A stretch of 64,000 bases of DNA. It comes from Apostichopus japonicus. Lineage: Eukaryota; Echinodermata; Holothuroidea; Aspidochirotida; Stichopodidae. The translations under genes and the position numbers were made by a program. Below, piece after piece: positions 56,300 through 64,000 of this stretch (the first letter of the stretch is position 1; each line of letters begins with the position of its first letter). The notes beneath the pieces are model-generated. The model was not told where the DNA came from, searched no databases, and worked only from the letters and a program-made list of their open reading frames with translations. The stretch is from NCBI RefSeq assembly GCF_037975245.1, contig NC_092564.1, forward strand, positions 15,584,984-15,648,983, given 5' to 3'.

Positions 56300-59035
56300 A
56301 ATGCTTTCTTTACATTTGAACCAACAAAACAGAATAACAACTGCACTATTTTATAACTTAGTGAATCAATGAACCTTACTACAGCCACAGGGTCTAAACA
56401 GTAAACAACCGGTAATTTTTTAAGGTTCAATAATTGTTTCTATACATTTGAATAAAAAAACAGAGAAGATAATATCACGGCACTGAATTTGTTTCCAATT
56501 AGGTGATTCCCCTTTTGATCGGAAATAGTACAGTATGCCATTACGCAAAATGCTAAAAACGGAATAACAACTGCGCTATTTTCTAACTTTGTGAATCAAT
56601 GAACCAACTACAGCCACAGGGTCTTAAAGCAGCATTTTGCATCTTTTTCTATGATTTTTCTCAACCTCACTGACTACACTATGCCATAACAACATACATA
56701 ACTAGCTTATCTATTTAAATCTTAAGTCGAAAAATTTGCGAACTTTCAACTTTGTTTTTCTCCAAGATATTTTCTGTTGGGATCCCAATAAACCTCGCCC
56801 ATAATATGAATATTTAAACACTACGAACGTCATTGACCAATACGTAATACAACACCATGCTTCATCTGTGTACAGTCTATATGGCAGTTGTAGCAGGGAG
56901 TTCCATAACAACTCCCTGGTTGTACCAACGCAAAGTCTTGAATCTATTTTTAGCAACGGCTCATAACTAAACCTGCTTCTCTGATTGGTTGAATTCAAAC
57001 TAGTGGGTTTGGGGGAACTGTATGCGATTAATTTTAAGTGTGGAATATGTCGTGGACACTATTCTCATTATGTGCAAATATCCTTAATTACTCACCAATT
57101 AACGTTATTGAACTTGTTGGCAAGGAAAAACTTGGCTAATTCTTAGTTTGCTGTTTTTTGATTGATATATGTAAAAAACTTGATGGACATGTCAAAAAAG
57201 TAGAAAACGGCGACCAAACGAAAAATGCTGCTTTAAATAGCAAACAATCTGTAACTTTTAAAGGAGCATTTACAGTAGAAGAGACTAAAAAAAGTATTTC
57301 TCTGTATACAGTATAAACAGCATACATTGGATCAACACCACTTATTACTTTATTGTGCACCCGTTAAATAAAGCAGAGGGATATCAGCAGAGTGCCCATT
57401 CTTTTTCTGTATTACACTGCTGTGTGTGTGAGTCACGCTAAAAGTTCCTCAATTTTTTACAAACAATCCTGTAAATACTTTTGATAAATCCTGTAAATAA
57501 CTGTAAATGCTATTTGATGACAAAAAATGGTTAGAAAAATTAAAGAATTTATATGCAGTACATTGGAATAAGCTATTCCATACATTATTTATACAAGATC
57601 CAAGCCCACCTATTATATTGGATTAAACAAGGTACATACTTTGCTAGCTAAGACTAAGAGTCACATTGGTACAATTTTCAAGAAATTCTTGAAAGACTTC
57701 TATAATGATTTCTATACATTTAAACAAAAGAAACAGAGAAGATAATATCAGGACACTGAATTTGTTCCAATTAGGTGATTCCCCTTTTGATCGGAAATAG
57801 TCTGGAATGCCATTACACACTATGCCAAAAATAGAAAGACAAGTTCTGGGCTACTTTCTAACTTACTGAATCGATGAACCTAACAACAGGCACAGGGTCT
57901 TAAACAGCAAACAATCTGTAACTTTTAAAGGAGCATTCACAGTAGAAGAGACTAACAAAATATTTCTCTGTATATGAACAGGCTACATTAGATCAACACC
58001 ACTTATTACTTTATTGTGCACCTGTTAAGCAGAGAGAAATCAGCAGTGCGCCCATACTATTGCTGTAGTACACAGCGCTGTTTGTGAGTCACTCTAAAAG
58101 TTCCTCAATTTTTTTCAAACAATCCTGTAAATGCTTGTGATAAATTTAGAACATAACTGTTAATCCTGTAAATAACTGTAAATGCTATTTGATGACAAAA
58201 ATGGTTAGAAAAATTGAGAAAAATTAAAGAATTTATGTGCAGTACATTGGAGTAAGCTATTCCTTACATTATATATACAAGATCCAAGCCCACTTGCTAT
58301 ATTGGATTAAACAAGGTACGTACTTGCTAGCTAAGAGTCACATGGAAATAATTTTCAAGAAATTCTTGAAAGACTTCTATAATGATTTCTATACATTTAA
58401 ACAAAAGAAACAGAGAAGAAAATATCCTGGCACTGAAGTTTTTCAAAATTAGGTGATTCCCCTTTTGATTGGAAATAGTACGGTATGTCATTACACAATA
58501 TGCCAAAAACAGAATAACAACTGCGTTATTTTCTAACTTAGTGAATCAATCAACCTAACTTCCGCCAGGGTCTTAAACAGTAAACAATCTGCAACTTTTA
58601 AAGGAGCATTCACAGTAGAAGAGACTAAAAAAAAATATTTCTCTGTATATAAACAGCCTAAATTGGATCAACACCACTTATTACTTTATTGTGCACCCGT
58701 TAAGCAGAGAGAAATCAGCAGTGCGCCCATACTATTGCTGTAGTACACTGATGTGTGTGTGAGTCACTCTAAAAGTGCCTCAAAGTTTTTCAAACAATCC
58801 TGTAAATGCTGTGATAAATCCTGTAAATAACTGTTAATCCTGTAAATAACTGTAAATGCTATTTGATGACAAAAATGGTTAGGAAAATTGAGAAATATCA
58901 TAGAATTTGTGCAGTACATTGGCGAAAGCTATTCCATACATTACTGTATTTATACAAGATCTAAGCCCACTGCCCCACTTGCTATATTGGATTAAACAAG
59001 GTACGTACAGTACTTGCTAGCTAAGAGTCACAAGG
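56300..59035. repeat. Tandem array of ~677-bp units
   Basis: The anchor cagagaaga occurs at 56461, 57734 and 58411. The last interval is 677 bp. The first is 1273 bp, which is one unit plus the 595-bp insertion at 56638-57232. Partial units flank both ends. Confidence 0.9.
56638..57232. mobile_element. piggyBac-like MITE, 595 bp, inserted in one unit of the array
   Basis: Ends AGCAGCATTTT and AAAATGCTGCT are inverted repeats, flanked by TTAA on both sides (56634-56637, 57233-57236). The empty site can be read in the neighbouring array units (gggtcttaaacagcaaac). It carries a copy of the cagggagtt palindrome but no transposase. Confidence 0.88.
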
Positions 59036-61285
59036 GTTGTAATCAAATTGAAACTTGATATGCTGTTTGATGAACTTTTCTACTGTAGCCCTTTGAAAAT
59101 ATGGCAAATTTAGACTAGTTTTGCTTTAATAAAAGGAATATTAGTTAACGTTCCATTTTGATAAGTTTGTTTTTCAAGTCATCTATAAATTGCCAGCATT
59201 ACAATGGTTTGCTGATCACAACTCGAATTTCCCCAAGAAGGCCCCACATTCTTAACCCAATAAATTTACTGTCATTGTCCTTAAAATATGCTTTAATATG
59301 ATTGGCATACTTACTGAACAAATCCTACTCTGCCTACAATTACTGCAAAAGTTTATTTATTACTTGGTGTTCATTCAACTGCCCTATACACATCATGTGG
59401 TCTTATAGATGCAAAATAGTGCAAAATAGCTCAAAGGTGAAAAATTCTGGACCCTTCCTACGAAAGGAATGGGCATCATTGTATGGACCTATATAATTAT
59501 GAGTTTCTCATATTAACAGACTTAACAATGCAGTAATTGGGTACATACAGATGACACACTCGAAAATGGACCGCTATGAAAGCTCTAGCTTTGGATAAAG
59601 ACAAATGCTTTTCTAGTGCCTTGTCTGTTTATGCACAGAAGTATAAATTTATATATATTTATGTCTCTGTTGTACAGGCCTGCATGAAATCTTATCAATA
59701 ACACTGTTCATGTCAACACCAGATAAATCAGAATGATAAAGAAAGAGGACAAGCAAAGACAAATAAGGTGGGGTGGGATGGCAGGTGGGTGGGTGGGTGG
59801 TGTGGCAATACCCAACATTAGGCACCATTTCACCAATTGCCCAGGAAAGCATTAATGCACTATGAACTACTATTGTATACACTACTCATGTAGTTCTGAT
59901 TTGCAAAGCAGAAGTGAGTCTAAGAACTGGATTAGTCCGGTAGAAGAAATACTGGTTTTTCTTGCCATGCAAAGTTCAACTGACTTTCTTTTTTTTCCTT
60001 TCTGAAAACTACAAATCATTACCGGTGTTAATTAATTGCCAAGAAATTTGAAGCTTTACACTAAATGAAAAAAAAAGAAAAGAAAAAACAGGAAATGTTA
60101 TTTGGCATTTGAGAGGCCACTTACTTCTCTGAGCAAGCTATTCCAATACTGCACATGTTTTGTGAAAAAATGTTCTTCTTTGAAAAACTTGGGAATTGTT
60201 CATGGCATGATATGTGATCACTTAGTTGTATGCCATAAATGTACACTAAGTATTCATATACACTATAGATCAGACTCACTGAATCTAGTTAAAGTATCAG
60301 AACAGCGAAGACACTAGATAAAAAATACAGTACTGTATGCTACCTTATTGGAAGCATAGTTTGTTACTACTTAAATTAATTACTGTTCAGTCACGACCAA
60401 AGATATATATTTGACTAAGACTAAGAGTGATCAAACAAATTGTAAGATTTGCGAGAAGAAGGCAAGCATACTTATCCAATACATATTAAGCTATTTTGTG
60501 CCTTACTATTATTTGCTCTCTTCCCTCTAACCTTTAACCCTCTCCCCTCCCCCATTACCCACCCCTTCACCTCCTCAACCCCCAGCACCTTCTTACATAC
60601 ATGTACCATAATCCATGTTCCATCTTTTGTTAAATGAACAAGATTTATTTTAACTTATATTTACCTAGAAGAAAAAAAAAGATCCTATCATTACCTTTAA
60701 TATTAGCACCATAATACATTGTCATACATAGTAATAAATTAGGCCTAGCCTTTTGAAATTACATTCAGTAATGACATATATGAGAAACCATGACAAGTAC
60801 CAGAACAAGGCATAATTGGCAATTCAGAGCAAATACCAATTTTTACATGTTGTTGTTGCTGAGGATATTGTGTATGCATTAATAAGACATTTTAAGATTA
60901 GAATGATAAACTACTTACTTTTTTGTTCCAAAACTATGATTTGTAACAATTTGCAGGCACTAGAGCTTTGGAAGAATAACCAACCACTGACTGAGTAAAA
61001 ACTACTTTGATCTACCCACTCGCTACACTTGTTGTGAAATATTCCACATTCCACATTCCCACCCAATGAATCACTAAGTTAGCAATAGCCTGCTTGAACA
61101 CACACACACACACACCAGCAAGGCTTACATAAATTTCACTGCCCATTTAATTCCTCAATAAAATTCTTACCACAAGTACTGTGGCACTATATCATGAATC
61201 TACCTAAGGTGGTTTGATACTAAATTCTTGCTATATTCCCTTCAAATATCCATCCCAAAACAAATCAAAAAAGGTAACAACTTAC

Positions 61286-61460
61286 AATAAAAAATTCCAA
61301 AATAATATGTGATGTAATCCAGCGGGCCACGCACTGTAAAATTGTGCTAGTACTCTGTCTTGTGCGATGTTCAGCAGGCAGTCTCTAGCTCGTCATCTGG
61401 TAGTACGAGCCAGCTGGGAAACAGCCACACAAGCTATTGCTATGATTCAAAATGATTCAA
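61286..61460 (-). promoter_or_regulatory. Possible distal non-coding first exon / promoter of the ZO-like gene
   Basis: On the minus strand a consensus gtaagt donor follows base 61286, preceded by less AT-biased sequence without repeats. It could splice to the UTR exon at 49024. The evidence is weak. Confidence 0.22.
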
Positions 61461-64000
61461 ACCAGGCTGTTTGAACACAATAGTGCGATAAAGCCTCCCA
61501 TTATTTACATGGTGGGTTGAAACCATTCAGAAGGAGGGGGCTTTTAGATTTGCGTGGACGAGCTATGTGGGTGAACGAGTAACAATAGAGATGGTCTTTC
61601 TGTCAGTATTGTGCTGGACTGTGACACATGATGGGAGTAGAAGCATCGATAGGCTTAAATAAGCATTAGGGGTAGGTGGGTGTGTGGTCACGAAATGACT
61701 ATTGTCAGAGACATGTCAATATAGGTTCAGCTATGTCTTTCAATTTCTGACTTTGTGAAGGCAGAATGCATACAAAACTTTCTGTGATTCAATCAAGGGT
61801 GTGATTCTTCTTTGTATCAAATTCTTGCTTTTTATTTATCCCAGTTATTGTTAACTTGAAAAGGAAGGAATATAATCACAATTAAATGAAGTTAGGGCAT
61901 GAAGGGGAAGGTACATTCAGACAGACTCTCTATTCAGTGATTAACGAAGGTAAAAGAGAATACCAAATTTTATCAACCGCATCATTCAAGAGAAAATAAA
62001 AAGAAAGAAACGCCCATCAACCCCCCCCCCCCCCCAAAAAAAAAGAAGGTTAAAACAGGTTACAGGTTTCTGCTTAAAACATACCTCTAGTTTATAAATA
62101 TACAGTCATTTTTAACAATAAACATAAAATACATCTGTTTATAATTTCTACTTGAAAGTATAGACAGTATTGAATTGAAAATAAACTTAGGGTCAAATAA
62201 TGGCCAGTCATTTTCAGGTTTCTTGCAAAAGACCATTCGGTGTTTTATTTACCTGTAACTCATTCATTTGTATTGAAAACTTTTGAGATATATCTTAACT
62301 TGAACTTTGTGAGTTTTAATGCTAAATTTTTTTGAGACACTTGTGATGTGAATCACATTGAACTTTGATACATTATTTGGCATTCTTAAATATGGAGTCT
62401 AAGCAGAAAGACTATCATAGCTGTACATTAAACTCAAAATGAAAACATAAAAAGAACAAATATTTGATTACACAAGGAAAGACATTGACATTTAAAATTG
62501 TGTTAAGAATCTTCATGGAGATTAAACAGTACAGTAGCTCACCTACATGTGTATGTTATTTGATGGAAAGTGATGGGGATTTCATAAGTAGTATTTTGTT
62601 ATTGGTCATGTGATGTTTATTAAATTTATGTAAACTAATCTGTGTAGATTACAGGGTCTCTGCCATCACCTTAATCAGAACTTTACTTTTCTTGTCTTTT
62701 ATTCAAATTTTATTTATGAAACACAGGAAGGGATTTTTCTCCAAATAAAGAGGAAAACATGTGTTAAGATTGTGTCAATCTGCAGAATGTACTCTATAAT
62801 GGGGTGCTGTCCAAAAGGAAATAATTACAACTTTTATACTGAAGGTAAAGGTTTGTTGTGCTAAAATGACCCCCACAAGTTAGATGGTAGAGTCCACATA
62901 CCTAGCAGCACTCTTATCCCAGGTAAGTGGCTTGTGGTGTAGCTTGATCAACACCAATGACCTATGACCTGGAACCAGTAAATCTGTTAGGCTACCAATG
63001 ACAGACACAACAGATGTGGATTTTTTTTTCAGTTCAACCATGGAGGTTTTACCTCCATGGTTCAACTGAAAACAAGTGGTAACTATGACAATTTCATAAA
63101 TACTTCAGTAGGAGAAATGTCATAGTCAAAAAGCAAGGAGCAAAAAGAAATGTTTAAAATTTTCTTTCTGACTAGAGCCATTATTACTTGAAGAAAACTT
63201 TCCTTTGGCAAGGGAGTTTTACAAAATTTATAGCTACACAATGATAATTTCATACACAACTCTGATCATTTGTCAAATGTCAATGTAATTATTGTGGCTA
63301 GTGAATACTAGTGATTTAGATATATGTGGCCTATTAACATTGATTCATAAATCTATAATCATAAATCTCTTCAATCATTATACAACCAAATTCACTTCTA
63401 TCAAGAAATTTTCTTGATCACAGACATCTATTGGAGTAACATACATGTATTAGAGCAGCATGTCTCGTGTTTATTATAATCAAGTCAAGAGATTGTAAAA
63501 TCTTCCAACAACATGTATAGCAATTGTTCATTAGGTGGGCTGTCAAAGTTTCAATCCAAATAAGGACATAATTGAAACAGAAATTCTGGAATCAGTTTCA
63601 TTTCAAATAATCGAAGAAAAAAAATTGAAAACTTCCACTTTACTTATTTGGATGTGATTATTTCTGTTACGAATACATATCCGTTGTGAGAATCAAATGA
63701 ATTTCATTTGATAACGCTTTTTAAATTTCACAAGAAGAAAAATATTCTATGAGGATATCATTGTCTGATCACTGCTTGGCAATTCTATTTTGTTTATTTG
63801 TTTATTTTGTATTTTTTGAAGCAGATATGGATCCAGTCAGGGGAGTCTGGGAGATATACTCTCCCCCCCCCCATTTTAACCCCACTCCCTCCCCAAGTTA
63901 ACCCCACATAACATAAATTACAAATAAAACAAGGACTGTTACCACACCCTTGTGTGTTGGCCTTAATATAGACCTTGAAATAAATGTTTATTTTTAAATA
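61461..64000. other. Right-hand flank, no gene seen
   Basis: AT-rich with poly-C tracts near 62022 and 63861 and a hairpin at 63026-63072. No ORF with recognisable similarity. Confidence 0.5.
63026..63072. repeat. 22-bp-arm hairpin with 3-nt loop
   Basis: Arms 63026-63047 and 63051-63072 (caaccatggaggt / acctccatggttc) pair at 21 of 22 positions. Confidence 0.88.

Larger units (their letters stand above)
49025..61286. other. Presumed 5' intron of the ZO-like gene, repeat-rich
   Basis: No coding exon recognised in 12 kb. It contains the duplication at 53456-53825, the palindromes at 52327, 54105 and 55827, the 677-bp array at 56.3-59.0 kb and a GGGT-rich patch at 59768-59800. Confidence 0.45.

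Noticed and set aside
1-64000. CRISPR arrays, operons, ribosome binding sites, rRNA or tRNA genes
   Set aside because: The sequence is clearly intron-bearing animal DNA; none of these was found on either strand.

Overview
This is a stretch of animal nuclear genome, AT-rich, with short exons in long introns and with GT-AG splice junctions. Two protein-coding genes can be reconstructed completely; they converge tail to tail. Both keep an open frame across every junction, and both match well known metazoan families. Only one ZO-family gene type is seen, and it carries a C-terminal ZU5 domain. With the abundant poly-C/poly-G tracts and the TIR-transposon debris, this suggests a marine invertebrate. 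My best guess is an echinoderm, possibly a sea cucumber, but that is inference and not proven by the sequence.

Region 1 (about 0.65-8.4 kb, + strand) holds an ATF2/ATF7/CREB5-type bZIP transcription factor. It has ten coding exons and 534 codons plus stop. It carries an N-terminal C2H2 finger, the TP-TP stress-kinase docking/activation segment, Gln- and Ser/Thr-rich middle exons and a C-terminal bZIP. Region 2 (8.4-15.3 kb) has no gene. It contains a striking ~25-bp minisatellite with a ~153-bp higher-order period, and probably the 3' UTRs of both genes. Region 3 (15.3-48.9 kb, - strand) is a zonula occludens / tight junction protein (ZO-1, TJP1-like; polychaetoid family). It has 25 coding exons on its longer 5' form and 1,497 codons. 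The order is PDZ1-PDZ2-PDZ3-SH3-hook-GUK, then an acidic linker, an RS/charged linker, a DPYQQP-repeat low-complexity segment, a Pro-rich region and ZU5. Two alternative first coding exons, one joined through a 19-nt microexon, fit the same downstream frame. Region 4 (49-64 kb) is 5' UTR/intron and upstream flank. It is dominated by repeats: a ~677-bp tandem array, one unit of which carries a TTAA-flanked piggyBac-like MITE; a 180-bp tandem duplication; and several near-perfect palindromes.

The two genes need not act together, although ATF2-type factors respond to JNK/p38 and ZO proteins organise epithelial junctions. The introns of the ZO gene hold several transposon remnants that can be delimited from sequence: a long-inverted-repeat element with a THAP-domain ORF (37854-39505), a hAT-like MITE with an 8-bp target duplication (41203-41669), a TIR element next to an alternative start exon (45244-46885), and a 47-bp-arm foldback element (32064-32229). 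Two minisatellite-like expansions have duplicated exon ends with their splice donors, one in each gene.

No rRNA, tRNA, CRISPR or prokaryotic-type element was seen.
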